Shown here: positions 8,633-17,126 of the stretch, one piece after another
How the letters are laid out: each line of letters begins with the position of its first letter
Numbering within the stretch: the first letter of the stretch is position 1
Notes under the pieces: model-generated
Told to the model about the DNA's origin: nothing
Databases searched by the model: none
The model's input: the letters and a program-made list of their open reading frames with translations, nothing else
Translations under genes and position numbers: made by a program
NCBI GenBank assembly: GCA_934234215.1
Contig: CAKQHB010000004.1
Span: 62,001 to 126,000, forward strand
Reading direction: 5' to 3'
DNA length: 64,000 bases
Origin: an uncultured Cuneatibacter sp.
GTDB taxonomy: Bacteria; Bacillota; Clostridia; Lachnospirales; Lachnospiraceae

Positions 8633-11600
8633 TCATCTCTGCTTGAAATGATTTTCGTGAAGGATCTTTGCCTTTTCTTTCTTGCGGAACAAGCCGCTAA
8701 ACAGTCCGGATTCTGCGCGTTCGATCGCATCATCCATAATATTCTCTGCCTCGATCAGCTCTCTGCCCGGCTGCTCTTCCCCAACAGCTTCCACCGCCGC
8801 GCTGAATGCCAGCAGCGCCATATCATCCAGCTTCCAGCCCTTCTTCGCTGCGTAGGTCACACCGTGATCCACAATTTCCTCTACCGAATATTCATAATAT
8901 GCATATTCCGTCGGGAACATATCCAGAAGCGGTTTATTCCGCAGTCCGATCTCCGCAATGTTCTCCTCTGTGTCAATCATCACCGCCATATGATCCGGCT
9001 CTGTCAGATACCGGCGAAGATGCTGGAGCGTAGCGTCATCCATCGAATTTGCCTGCTCGATCACAAGGATACGATCTTTCAGACGCTCCGCCAGATCCTC
9101 CCAATCCTTATCGTTCAGCTTTGCACCATTTGTCTTTGCCACAGACGGCAGACGCTCCTCCATCGGCAAACGCATCAGGTAGCCAATGGCAAGCTCGAAT
9201 CCTGCTTTCATATTTTCGGAACGAACGACAATATTATGTGTACTCCAGGCCTTTTTCGGCTCTTCCTCCACAAACTGCTCCGGCTCTGCTTCTGCTGACT
9301 CCGGCTCCGCAGATTCTGCTTCCACCGGTGTCTCTTCTTCCACTGGAAGCTCCTCCTGCGGTTCCTCTGTTTTTTCTACCGGTTCCGGCTGAGCTTCTAC
9401 CGGCGCAGGCTCCGTCTCCAAAGCAGCTGCCTGCTCGCTCTCTTTCTTCTTTTTGGCTGCGGCTCTTGCCACTACATCCGGCTGTACAGCATCCGGCAAA
9501 ACGAAAGCAGGCTCTTCTTCTAATGCTTTTTGAACCTCTTGCTCCGTGCGGCGCAATGCCTGCTCTTCCTCGTCTAACAAGCGCCAGATATCATCCATCG
9601 GGCTGTCGTTGTTCTTCTCCGGCTCCGCTTCCGGCATCGGCATATCTTCCACTTCCACATCGGTCATTTCGATAATGCCATGCTCTGCAAGCTCCGGCTG
9701 CTCCTCCGGTTCTTCCGTCACAGTCTCCGGCTCTGCTTCCGTCGCTGCATCCACCGGAGCCTCTTCTTCCTCAACAGAAAGGTTTTCTTCTGCGGGTTCG
9801 GATTCTACTGGTTCTTCAAATGCTTCTTCGTCCTCCGCAGATTCCGATTCTGCTTCCGGTTCCGCTTCTTCAACCGATTCTTCTACTGCTTCTGTTGCCG
9901 CTTCGAAAGAACCTTCCTCTTCTGTTTCGGCTGTCTCTGCAGCTTCTTCGGTTTCGGTTACTTCCTCTACAGCAGCCTCCGACTCTTCTGAACCTTCTTC
10001 TGTGCTTTCTTCCGGCTCCGCGCTCTCCTCCGTAAAATCGGGAATGTGCGACAGGATCTCCGATACCTCCTGAAGCTCTCTCGTTGCGAACTGGTCTGTT
10101 GTCGCCGGCTCCGCTTTCTCCTGCTCGAAGCTCTCTTCCTCTCCGGCAAGAATACGGCGAACCTGCTCTTCCTCCTCCGGTTCCTGCATCGTCAGATACC
10201 GGAACGGATCGTCCCAGATGCCCAGCTCTTTTTCCCGCTCTTCCTTTACCTTCTCGATCGCACTCAATCTGGTAAAATCAAACTCCAGCTGTCCTTCCAG
10301 AACATCGCTCTCTTCATCTTCCGTTGGCGCTTCCTCTTCTGCTTCCCGAATCGTCGCGGCAAAGACATCGCCAGTCTCTGCTGCCGTCCGAATCGAAGGA
10401 TCCTGCAGCAATTCCTCTAATGTCTCCTTCTTCTCTTCCGGTTCCGGCTCTTCTGACTTCTGCTCTTCTGACTTCTGCTCTTCTGACTTCTGCTCTTCTG
10501 ATTTCTGTTCTTCTTCCTCTTCCTCCTGCTCTTCCAGATCATCCGCACTCTGCAGCGTATCCTCCACCATCTGACTGATCCAAGAGGTATCATCCTCTGT
10601 TTCCACCACCGGCTCCTCCGGCAAAATCGGCTCTGCAAATACAGGCTTCTCCTCTTCCTGTTCGGATTCTTCTTCCGGCTCCGTCACGTCCTCTGGCTCA
10701 GCGTCCACAGTCTCCTCAGACGAATCCTCACGCTCTTCGAAATCTTCTTCGTCCTCATCATCCAGGTCATCCTCACCAAACAATTCTTCCTCGTGAATGC
10801 CAAACAAACGGGCAACAACGCGGCGCAGTCCCTTCGGCTCTTCCTCATCCTCTGTCTTTGCAAGCTCCTCGCTTGCAGACATATCCTCTGTGGATGGCTC
10901 TTCCAGCTCCGCAGCTTGTTCTTGGTCTTCCTCAGACTCCGGCTCCTGCTCCTCTTCCTCGAAATCACTCTCGCGGAATGCAGTGTCATCTTCCGGCTGC
11001 TTTTCCGAAGGCTTCTCTGCTTCTGCCTCGGTGTGATCGGTTGTCTCCCCTTCTGTTTCCGAAGGTGCCTCATTTTCCCGGTTCATCTCTTCCCGCACTT
11101 CGTTAAAGCGCTCCTGATAGATCTCCGGATTGTTAATCCGATCCTGCTGGCTCGCAGTCAGCGGTGCATGCTTTGCCTTCAATGCCAGTGCACGCTCTAC
11201 ATACTTGCCAAGGCTGAACCACAGTACAATGTCATCGCACAGGCGCACGCACTCGTCGATACGCCCCGCTTCTTCGTACAGCTTTGCCAGCTCATAAGAC
11301 CATTTTTCATCAAAATCCTGTTCCTGATATTTCTCCAGGATCTGAATCCGCTCTTCTAATGGTGCTTTTTTCAGACGCGCCAGCTTATACTCCAAAATAT
11401 AGCTGCCGCTGTCTCCCGGTGCTACCTCACGGAACTCCTCCAGATAGCTCTCCGCTGCCTCCGTCTCTCCCGCAAGAATTGCGACCTCCGTCAGACGATA
11501 AATCACCCGTCTGCCGATCGGTGCCAGTTCATACGCCTGTACCAGAAGATCGATCGCATCTGAATACTGCTTATTTGCTACATATACCTCCGCTGCGGCA

Positions 11601-11731
11601 GACAGAATGCGAACGTCCTTTTCTTTTCTCCAATCCAGTGTTTCTACTATCTGTAATGCTGCTTTGTATTCTTTTCTTGCAATCAGCTTTTGAATCTGTT
11701 CTGTTTTTAATTTGTACTCATATCGATCCAT
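8633..11731 (-). CDS. large acidic TPR protein with degenerate AAA-like C-terminal domain
   Basis: 1032 aa in three parts. Residues 1 to about 185 are TPR-like helical repeats (ALQIVETLDWRKEKDVRILSAAAEVYVANKQYSDAIDLLVQAYEL region). About 190-830 is a Glu-rich, presumably disordered linker including four copies of the pentapeptide QKSEE encoded by a perfect-to-near-perfect 15-bp DNA repeat. About 840-1032 is a folded domain with AIGYLMRLP, DRILVIEQAN (a Walker-B-like strand ending without DE) and a helical lid-like end; no Walker A is visible. This looks like a remnant AAA+ ATPase used as a binding module. Start: GAGGG before ATG 11731, favoured over the more upstream in-frame start. It is paired with the CvpA-like gene. 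I know no assigned function. Confidence 0.75.
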   Translation of the reverse strand: MDRYEYKLKTEQIQKLIARKEYKAALQIVETLDWRKEKDVRILSAAAEVYVANKQYSDAIDLLVQAYELAPIGRRVIYRLTEVAILAGETEAAESYLEEFREVAPGDSGSYILEYKLARLKKAPLEERIQILEKYQEQDFDEKWSYELAKLYEEAGRIDECVRLCDDIVLWFSLGKYVERALALKAKHAPLTASQQDRINNPEIYQERFNEVREEMNRENEAPSETEGETTDHTEAEAEKPSEKQPEDDTAFRESDFEEEEQEPESEEDQEQAAELEEPSTEDMSASEELAKTEDEEEPKGLRRVVARLFGIHEEELFGEDDLDDEDEEDFEEREDSSEETVDAEPEDVTEPEEESEQEEEKPVFAEPILPEEPVVETEDDTSWISQMVEDTLQSADDLEEQEEEEEEQKSEEQKSEEQKSEEQKSEEPEPEEKKETLEELLQDPSIRTAAETGDVFAATIREAEEEAPTEDEESDVLEGQLEFDFTRLSAIEKVKEEREKELGIWDDPFRYLTMQEPEEEEQVRRILAGEEESFEQEKAEPATTDQFATRELQEVSEILSHIPDFTEESAEPEESTEEGSEESEAAVEEVTETEEAAETAETEEEGSFEAATEAVEESVEEAEPEAESESAEDEEAFEEPVESEPAEENLSVEEEEAPVDAATEAEPETVTEEPEEQPELAEHGIIEMTDVEVEDMPMPEAEPEKNNDSPMDDIWRLLDEEEQALRRTEQEVQKALEEEPAFVLPDAVQPDVVARAAAKKKKESEQAAALETEPAPVEAQPEPVEKTEEPQEELPVEEETPVEAESAEPESAEAEPEQFVEEEPKKAWSTHNIVVRSENMKAGFELAIGYLMRLPMEERLPSVAKTNGAKLNDKDWEDLAERLKDRILVIEQANSMDDATLQHLRRYLTEPDHMAVMIDTEENIAEIGLRNKPLLDMFPTEYAYYEYSVEEIVDHGVTYAAKKGWKLDDMALLAFSAAVEAVGEEQPGRELIEAENIMDDAIERAESGLFSGLFRKKEKAKILHENHFKQR
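10448..10507. repeat. 15-bp tandem repeat, four units, in the acidic protein gene
   Basis: CTCTTCTGACTTCTG is repeated four times (last unit with one C to T change), encoding QKSEE repeats. Such in-frame repeats can expand or contract by slippage without breaking the frame. Confidence 0.9.
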
Positions 11732-11826
11732 GGATCCCTCTTTCCGTGCATGCGCACCTTGATGTTCCATTCCTCTGCGCAAAGCGCCTTTTTCCGTGGC
11801 AGACGCTGCCTTTTGTATTTGGATTT

Positions 11827-11855
11827 ATAGTAACACATGCACCAGATAATGTCAA
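11827..11855 (-). promoter_or_regulatory. promoter of the acidic TPR protein - cvpA-like operon
   Basis: TTGACA (11855-11850), 17-base spacer, TACTAT (11832-11827) on the minus strand. It overlaps the T-tract of the preceding terminator. Confidence 0.85.
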
Positions 11856-11889
11856 AAAAAACAGCGACCTGTTATCCACAGATCGCTGT
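11853..11889 (-). terminator. terminator after the CotS-like gene
   Basis: Stem ACAGCGA/TCGCTGT with a 15-base interval followed by TTTTTTTT on the minus strand, 65 bp past the stop. Confidence 0.75.
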
Positions 11890-11953
11890 CAGGGTTATAT
11901 GTTTGTGTGAGTTTGTCTGGTTTGCTCGAACAACATTCCATATTATACCACTT

Positions 11954-12949
11954 TTAAAGCTTTTGCACAAGCGTTCTTCTTATCTTTTCCTGTCGGATAC
12001 ACTGGAGTAATTTTTCTGTGTTTTTCTCCGGAATCCAGTTTTTCTTGCTGTTGAGATAGTAGTTTAACTGCTTCCAGTATTTTTCCGGATAGGCGAACAG
12101 GACACGCAGGACTTCCCGTTCCTCCTCCGACAATGGCGACACGGATTCGTATGCAGCAAGCATCTGTCTGGCGGCGGTTAGATCCCAGTTTTTCTTTTCC
12201 AGTGCCTTCCGCATAAAGTGATAGATATCCCGCAGCTGCACCTGACAGGTCAGTTTTTGAAAATTCGTCAACATTGCATTGCCGGATACAAGAACGACAT
12301 TATGATAATGAAAGTTTCCATGGCACAGGATGCCACGTTCATAGACCTGCTCATATAATTTCTGATAACTGGTCTGCTCCAGCCTGCGGCTCGTCTCCAA
12401 TGCAAGCTCGTACATATCCCCCACGCTTTCCATGACCAGCCGTTCAAATTCGTTCTTTTGTTTGCGGGCGCGGATGTAGTTCCACACATGGCGAATTTCC
12501 CGATTGTGTTTCACCAACTCTTCCTGCAGCGATTGTCCCTGGAATAGAGTTTCCCGCTCGCCTTCCTGCAAAGTGCAATGGCGCAATCCCTGATGCACAC
12601 TCGCCAATGCTTTCATCGCTGCCAGGCAGTCCTCCTGCTTTTCCGGACTGCACTCGGTGCCATTCCACCATGCTTTCAGGACATACCGCTTGTGGTCGGC
12701 ATCCTCGGAAAGATACGCTCCGTCGCGATTTCGCACATACCGGTCAACGCCTGTGATTCCATGCTCTGTCAGCTGCAAGAGAATCCGATTCTCTGCCTCC
12801 AGATGCTTTTCTGACGCGCCGCACGGCGTCAAAAGCCAGACTCCCTCTGCCGTATCGCACAGCAGCGCACCCCGTCCACGGCGGACCGCTGTGACTTCCA
12901 GCTCATATTGTTCCAGCACTGATTTTCCCCAGTCGTTCAATATCTCCAA
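11954..12949 (-). CDS. CotS/YsxE-like kinase-fold protein, catalytic Asp replaced
   Basis: A 331-aa protein of the aminoglycoside-phosphotransferase fold, closest in pattern to spore-coat CotS-family proteins: an N-lobe with YVLKAWWNGTECS and a C-lobe with CHGNFHYHNVVLV followed by MLTNFQKL. In active kinases these read HGDxxxxN and IDFD/E, so both the catalytic base and the metal-binding Asp are Asn here. A pseudokinase or structural spore-coat role is therefore likely (inference). The start ATG at 12949 follows GGAG in GGTTTGGAGATATTG-type context, and that ribosome site is not ideal. The gene diverges from the SEC-C gene and has its own terminator. Confidence 0.75.
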   Translation of the reverse strand: MEILNDWGKSVLEQYELEVTAVRRGRGALLCDTAEGVWLLTPCGASEKHLEAENRILLQLTEHGITGVDRYVRNRDGAYLSEDADHKRYVLKAWWNGTECSPEKQEDCLAAMKALASVHQGLRHCTLQEGERETLFQGQSLQEELVKHNREIRHVWNYIRARKQKNEFERLVMESVGDMYELALETSRRLEQTSYQKLYEQVYERGILCHGNFHYHNVVLVSGNAMLTNFQKLTCQVQLRDIYHFMRKALEKKNWDLTAARQMLAAYESVSPLSEEEREVLRVLFAYPEKYWKQLNYYLNSKKNWIPEKNTEKLLQCIRQEKIRRTLVQKL

Positions 12950-13030
12950 CCTCCAAACCCGCCCGACGGCGATAACTGATTATAAATATGTAAAAATGCC
13001 CCTTCTTATGTACCTTTTTCGCAAAATCTC

Positions 13031-13059
13031 TTTACAAAGTTCCCTTCGCCGTATATACT
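13031..13059 (+). promoter_or_regulatory. promoter of the SEC-C protein gene
   Basis: TTTACA (13031-13036), 17 bases, TATACT (13054-13059). The transcript would start with a strong hairpin (ACAGAAGACCAC / GTGGTCTTCTGT, 13079-13114) before the AGGAG ribosome site, probably stabilising the mRNA 5' end. Confidence 0.85.
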
Positions 13060-13142
13060 AATTCTCGTCAAAGGAAAGACAGAAGACCACGGGGCTATCC
13101 GGTGGTCTTCTGTCGTAGAAATATAGAACAGGAGATTTTCTT

Positions 13143-13643
13143 ATGAGTTTATTAGAGACCTGGCGCCAGAAAGCTTACGATAACAGCGGCGATCCCAGAC
13201 AGTATCAGATGTTTTGGTCCAACTACTTTAATCTGGAGAAAGGTGTTTACGAGCAGCTGCTCGTTTCCGGGCCGGTTAGCGGCACTGTAAAGGAACTGGC
13301 TGAGAAGTATAACATCACTCTGATGGAGATGGTAGGCTTCCTGGATGGCATCAACGACAGTCTGAAGACTCCGAACGACATCGACAACATGGAAGAAGAT
13401 ACCGTTGTCAGCCTGGATTTTGATGACGAGCTGCTGTACAAGAACATGGTAGCTGCAAAGGCTGATTGGCTGTACGAACTGCCCCAGTGGGAGAACCGTC
13501 TGACTGCAGAGCGCCGTGCAGAGCTGTACAAAGAGCAGAAGTCCTCTACTACCATCGTAAAGGGCAAGAAGATTGGCAGAAACGATCCGTGTCCTTGCGG
13601 AAGCGGCAAGAAGTATAAGTTCTGCTGCGGTAGAAATAAGTAA
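13143..13643 (+). CDS. SEC-C metal-binding motif protein
   Basis: A 166-aa soluble protein. The last 25 residues are a textbook SEC-C zinc motif, GRNDPCPCGSGKKYKFCCG, as found at the C-terminus of SecA. The first 135 residues are helical (SLLETWRQKAYDNSGDPRQY, MEMVGFLDGINDSLK), a fold shared by small clostridial SEC-C proteins of unknown function. Zinc binding by the CxCxnCC set is expected from the family. It has its own promoter and terminator. Codon use is highly biased, suggesting strong expression. AGGAG precedes the ATG by eight bases. Confidence 0.88.
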   Translation: MSLLETWRQKAYDNSGDPRQYQMFWSNYFNLEKGVYEQLLVSGPVSGTVKELAEKYNITLMEMVGFLDGINDSLKTPNDIDNMEEDTVVSLDFDDELLYKNMVAAKADWLYELPQWENRLTAERRAELYKEQKSSTTIVKGKKIGRNDPCPCGSGKKYKFCCGRNK

Positions 13644-13661
13644 TGGAATCGTTCCTTTTGA

Positions 13662-13704
13662 AAAAAAGAGCCAAAAATGCACCTCGCATTTTTGGCTCTT
13701 TTTT
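13662..13704 (+). terminator. terminator after the SEC-C gene
   Basis: A 16-bp stem AAAGAGCCAAAAATGC / GCATTTTTGGCTCTTT with a 5-base loop followed by TTTTTTC. Confidence 0.92.
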
Positions 13705-13786
13705 CACTGTATTTTATACTTTCGCTGTCGAGTTTCCGTGCTATAATGAAGCAAAACTTTCAATTTCAGAAGGGAGACTGATCGTT

Positions 13787-14071
13787 ATGCCACATTTATT
13801 ATTGCTCGTTACTTATCATACCAAACCCGGCGTTCGCGAGGAATTTCTGAGCGAAGTTCGTACTTCCGGCCTGCTGGATCAGATCCGCGCAGAGGACGGC
13901 TGCATCCGCTATGACTACTATCTGGATGTGCAGAATCCCGACCGGATCCTCCTCGTAGAAGAGTGGGAGACGGAGGAAAAACAGCAGAAGCATCGGCAAA
14001 CCACTAATATGGCACAGCTTACAGCAATCAAAGAGAACTATGTGCTGGAGACAATACTGGAAAAGCACTAA
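13787..14071 (+). CDS. antibiotic biosynthesis monooxygenase (ABM) domain protein
   Basis: A 94-aa dimeric alpha-beta barrel protein of the ABM/YgiN type: MPHLLLLVTYHTKPGVREEF, AEDGCIRYDYYLD, RILLVEEWE, and the histidine-containing HRQTTNMAQL helix. Members act as small cofactor-free quinol monooxygenases or as unknown-function dimers; the substrate cannot be read from sequence. An in-frame ORF extends upstream, but AGGGAG eight bases before ATG 13787 and a TATAAT -10 at 13742-13747 fix the start. It is monocistronic and convergent with the tagaturonate reductase gene. Confidence 0.85.
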   Translation: MPHLLLLVTYHTKPGVREEFLSEVRTSGLLDQIRAEDGCIRYDYYLDVQNPDRILLVEEWETEEKQQKHRQTTNMAQLTAIKENYVLETILEKH

Positions 14072-14117
14072 ATCAAACAGAACCGGACACATCCCTCTGG
14101 AGATCGTCATAAGGATT

Positions 14118-14187
14118 CCTCCCTGGCAATCCACGCGGAGCTCTTTATTTGCTTTACAGGAAATGAAACACAATTTCCTATGGAGCA
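14118..14187. repeat. short palindromic element, degenerate copy
   Basis: AATCCACGCGGAGCTCTT followed by a GCTTTACAGGAAAT ... ATTTCCTATGGAGC hairpin. Related copies occur at 29745-29815 and 41787-41850, and the first half alone at 30978-31000. Confidence 0.6.
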
Positions 14188-14217
14188 AAAAAGGAGACCG
14201 CACATGGCGATCTCCTT
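14187..14217 (-). terminator. terminator of the tagaturonate reductase gene
   Basis: Stem AAGGAGATCGC / GCGGTCTCCTT followed by TTTTGC on the minus strand, 38 bp past the stop. Confidence 0.85.
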
Positions 14218-14254
14218 CTCTATTCAGACAATCATCTCTGTCTATTTTTTTCAA

Positions 14255-15748
14255 TTACAGGCAAGCTGCGTATGCTGCTACTGCGCCTTCCTTGCGGATC
14301 TTCTCCAGATCAGCAACTACTGCTGCTTCGAAGCCGGCGATCTTGGTCAGATCCTGTCCCCACATCTGCTCGTTGGTCATAACCGCATGTACCAGATCTG
14401 CTGCGGAATCATCCTTATGAGCATAGTAGAACTCCAGAACCCATCTGTCATCACTTACGGTGTACTCGTTACCCTTTGCGCGCTTGCAAACCAGACCTAC
14501 ATCGGTCAGGGACTGAATGTCATTGCTGTAGAATGCTACATATGCAGCGAAGCTGGTGGTCAGGCAAACCGGCAGCTGACCCTTCTCTTCTACGTACTCC
14601 AGGAAGGACGGCATGTTACGTGCACGCCACTTAGAAGTGGAGTTCAGGCTGATGCTCATCAGCTCGTGGTTTACGAAAGGATTGTTGAAACGATCGGAAA
14701 CTGCTGCTGCGAAGTCTTCCAGATCCTTCTTGTCCAGAGGCAGAGTCGGGATAACTTCCTCGTACAGCATCTTGTTCATGAAGCCGCGAACGGTGTCGTC
14801 CTGCATGCAGTCACGAACGATATCAAATCCACCCAGGTATGCGCCCAGAACGAATCCGGTATGAGCGCCGTTCAGGATACGAACCTTTCTCTTCTTGTAA
14901 GGGGTAACATCCGGAACTACCGGGCAGTTCAGACCAGCAGCCTTGAAAGGCAGCTTCTCGCCTAACCATTCCGGTCCTTCGATGTTCCAAACACCGAATA
15001 CTTCACCAACGTCGATCAGATCATCGTGGTAGCCATTCTCAGCTTCCAGACGCGCAACTTCCTCAGCGTCACGGATACGGCCGGGAACGATACGGTCTAC
15101 CAGAGTAGAGCAGAATGTGCAATCCTCATTTACCCACTTGGAGAAGCCTTCCTCCAGACCCCACTGCTCGATGTACTGGTTTACGCACTTTAACAGTTCC
15201 TTACCATTGTTATCGATCAGCTCGCAGGACAGCATAACGATACCAGCCTTACCAGCCTTATAACGAGCGTACAAAACCTGAGTCAGCTTTGCAGGGAAGC
15301 TTGCAGGCGGGCAGTCATTCTGCTGACAGGAAGCATCATATACGATACCAGCCTCAGTGGTATTGGATACGATGTACTCCAGATCATCGCTGACTGCAAC
15401 TTCCATCATCTTCTCATAGTCATCCTTCTCATAAGGATTCAGGCAGCGGCTTACGGAAGAGATCACACGCTTTGCGTCTACCTTCTCACCGTTCTGACGG
15501 CCTCTCAGATACAGGGTGTACAGACCTTCCTGATCGTTGATCATCTTTGCAAGACCGGGAGCGATGGGCTGTACCAGTACACACTTACCATTCCAGCCTA
15601 CCTTCTCGTTTGACACATCAAACCAGTAGTCAACGAAAGCACGAAGGAAATTACCTTCACCAAACTGCAGCACCTTCTCGGGTGCATCCTTCAGGATATA
15701 TCCCTGATAACCAGACTTTTCTAATACTTCATAGTTCAGCTTTTCCAT
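14255..15748 (-). CDS. uxaB: tagaturonate reductase (altronate oxidoreductase)
   Basis: A 497-aa member of the polyol-specific long-chain dehydrogenase family that reduces tagaturonate to altronate with NADH in the hexuronate (Ashwell) pathway. Seen are the N-terminal FGEGNFLRAF block, VSNTTEAGI, the catalytic-site lysine and asparagine region KKRKVRILNGAHTGFVLG, and the C-terminal NPFVNHELMSISLNSTSKW segment. Length and order match UxaB, whereas mannitol or fructuronate enzymes of the same superfamily lack this pattern. It is monocistronic with a consensus promoter overlapped by a cre box, so repression by CcpA when glucose is available is expected. Together with the GH4 galacturonidase it points to pectin use. 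Confidence 0.9.
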   Translation of the reverse strand: MEKLNYEVLEKSGYQGYILKDAPEKVLQFGEGNFLRAFVDYWFDVSNEKVGWNGKCVLVQPIAPGLAKMINDQEGLYTLYLRGRQNGEKVDAKRVISSVSRCLNPYEKDDYEKMMEVAVSDDLEYIVSNTTEAGIVYDASCQQNDCPPASFPAKLTQVLYARYKAGKAGIVMLSCELIDNNGKELLKCVNQYIEQWGLEEGFSKWVNEDCTFCSTLVDRIVPGRIRDAEEVARLEAENGYHDDLIDVGEVFGVWNIEGPEWLGEKLPFKAAGLNCPVVPDVTPYKKRKVRILNGAHTGFVLGAYLGGFDIVRDCMQDDTVRGFMNKMLYEEVIPTLPLDKKDLEDFAAAVSDRFNNPFVNHELMSISLNSTSKWRARNMPSFLEYVEEKGQLPVCLTTSFAAYVAFYSNDIQSLTDVGLVCKRAKGNEYTVSDDRWVLEFYYAHKDDSAADLVHAVMTNEQMWGQDLTKIAGFEAAVVADLEKIRKEGAVAAYAACL

Positions 15749-15840
15749 CTGATCTGTTCCTCTTTTCTGCCTCTGACAGGCTCTTGTTCTTTCCTCGCAA
15801 AGGGCACACGAATTCCGCTCCCCTTGTCAACTATGTCTTG

Positions 15841-15869
15841 ATTGTAAACGCTTACATTTAGAATGTCAA
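15841..15869 (-). promoter_or_regulatory. uxaB promoter
   Basis: TTGACA (15869-15864), 17-base spacer, TACAAT (15846-15841) on the minus strand: a near-consensus vegetative promoter. Confidence 0.9.
15843..15856. promoter_or_regulatory. cre box (CcpA operator) overlapping the uxaB promoter
   Basis: TGTAAGCGTTTACA (minus strand) fits the catabolite-responsive element consensus WTGNAANCGNWNNCW closely and is almost palindromic. It covers part of the spacer and the -10, so bound CcpA would block polymerase. The match is seen; repression is inferred. Confidence 0.85.
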
Positions 15870-15872
15870 TGC

Positions 15873-16436
15873 CTATTCTTCGCCTTTTTCCATCTTTTTT
15901 CCGTCTTCTGCAGACTTTTGTGCATCCATTTCGGAAGCAGCTTCCTTTCTGGCGGCTTTTTCCGCTTTCAGGCGCACCCGCAGCTCTTTAAAAAACGATG
16001 TCAACATATCGGAGCACTCTTCTTCCAGAACGCCGTACACTTCTTCCACCTGATGATTGAACTGCGGAATCTGCAGCAAATTCAGGATTGAACCGGCGCA
16101 GCCCGCCTTCGGATTCATGCAGCCGATCACCACTTTGTCCAGACGGGACTGCACGATCGCACCCGCACACATCTGACAGGGCTCCAGCGTCACATACATC
16201 GTGCAGCCTTCCAAGCGCCAGTCCCCCATCACACGGGACGCCTTGTCGATCGCAGTGATTTCTGCATGACGCAGTGTATTTTTGTCGGTCTTGCGGCGAT
16301 TATAGCCACGCCCGATGATTTTGCCATCATGCACAATAACACAGCCGATTGGGACTTCTCCCAGCTTCCAGCCACGCTTTGCCTGCCTGATCGCTTCTTT
16401 CATGTATTTCTCTTCTTCTGTGTAAGTCCGTCTCAT
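15873..16436 (-). CDS. tadA: tRNA-specific adenosine deaminase
   Basis: A 187-aa zinc deaminase converting A34 to inosine in tRNA-Arg(ACG). The catalytic HAE is at 57-59 and the zinc cysteines are in PCQMC (C87, C90). GEVPIGCVIV and the C-terminal FFKELR helix match TadA. The start ATG 16436 has GGAGG five bases ahead; an in-frame GTG upstream (16478) lacks such a site. The protein carries about 30 extra charged residues at the C-terminus (KAEKAARKEAASEMDAQK), so it is longer than the usual 155. It diverges from the chromate transporter genes. Confidence 0.92.
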   Translation of the reverse strand: MRRTYTEEEKYMKEAIRQAKRGWKLGEVPIGCVIVHDGKIIGRGYNRRKTDKNTLRHAEITAIDKASRVMGDWRLEGCTMYVTLEPCQMCAGAIVQSRLDKVVIGCMNPKAGCAGSILNLLQIPQFNHQVEEVYGVLEEECSDMLTSFFKELRVRLKAEKAARKEAASEMDAQKSAEDGKKMEKGEE

Positions 16437-16488
16437 CGTTTCCTCCACATTTTTCTCAATCTGATCTGACACTTTCACTTTTGTATGA

Positions 16489-16517
16489 TTGCATTTTACA
16501 AAAAAATCCGTTATTCT
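16489..16517 (+). promoter_or_regulatory. promoter of the chromate transporter pair
   Basis: TTGCAT (16489-16494), 17 bases, TATTCT (16512-16517), 36 bp before the first ATG. Confidence 0.7.
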
Positions 16518-16553
16518 AAAAGTGACTTTTTATTTTTCGGAATCGAGGTTTTT

Positions 16554-17126
16554 ATGAGCAAAATCCGCACACTTTTTCTGACGTTTTTTAAGATTGGCGC
16601 GTTTACCTTTGGCGGCGGCTACGCAATGGTCGCGCTCCTCGCAAGTGAATTTATCGAAAAAAAGAAATGGATCAGCCGCGACGACTTCCTGAATATGGTT
16701 GCCATCGCAGAGTCTACGCCGGGTCCGATAGCAGTCAACAGCGCCACCTACATCGGCTACTCCATCGCCGGGATCAAGGGCGCTGCCGCTGCAACGATTG
16801 CGGTCTGTCTGCCATCGTTTCTCGTCATTTACTGCATCTCGCTGTTTTTTGACCAGTTTCTCGCCCTCACCTGGGTTTCTTACGCCTTCCGCGGCATTCA
16901 GGTGTGCGTTATTTACCTGATTCTTTCTGCCGGACTGCGCATGTTCAAGGGACTGGACAAAAATGCCCTGAACCTCGTGCTGTTCGCCGCAGTATTCTGC
17001 GCGATGCTGTTTTTTTCGATTGCTGCTGTCTCTTTTTCTACGGTCTTTTACATCCTGATCTGCGGAACCGTAGGTGTCTGCGCCTATGCACTGTCCCGCA
17101 TCCGGAAAGGAGGCTCTGAACAATGA
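16554..17126 (+). CDS. chromate transporter half protein, first of pair (ChrA N-domain type)
   Basis: A 190-aa membrane protein of the short-chain CHR family: KIGAFTFGGGYAMVALL, then ESTPGPIAVNSATYIGY, both hallmark motifs of ChrA half-proteins, with about six hydrophobic segments. Short ChrA proteins occur as adjacent gene pairs that work together; here the partner starts within the ATGA of this stop. The true start is ATG 16554 after GAGG, not the more upstream in-frame ATG. The family exports chromate, but in gut anaerobes the natural anion is unknown. Confidence 0.88.
   Translation: MSKIRTLFLTFFKIGAFTFGGGYAMVALLASEFIEKKKWISRDDFLNMVAIAESTPGPIAVNSATYIGYSIAGIKGAAAATIAVCLPSFLVIYCISLFFDQFLALTWVSYAFRGIQVCVIYLILSAGLRMFKGLDKNALNLVLFAAVFCAMLFFSIAAVSFSTVFYILICGTVGVCAYALSRIRKGGSEQ

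Noticed and set aside
8648..11106. Several long plus-strand frames antisense to the acidic protein, rich in Ser, Leu and Arg
   Set aside because: They are mirror frames of the Glu-rich coding repeats (GAA/GAG read backwards gives TTC/CTC). No ribosome sites or promoters support them.
11872..11880. Perfect DnaA box TTATCCACA
   Set aside because: It is a single box inside the loop of a terminator, with no neighbouring boxes, A/T unwinding region or dnaA/dnaN genes. A lone match is expected by chance.
13660..13786. Upstream extension of the ABM protein from 13643
   Set aside because: The extension would pass through a strong terminator hairpin and lacks a ribosome site, while AGGGAG precedes the ATG at 13787.
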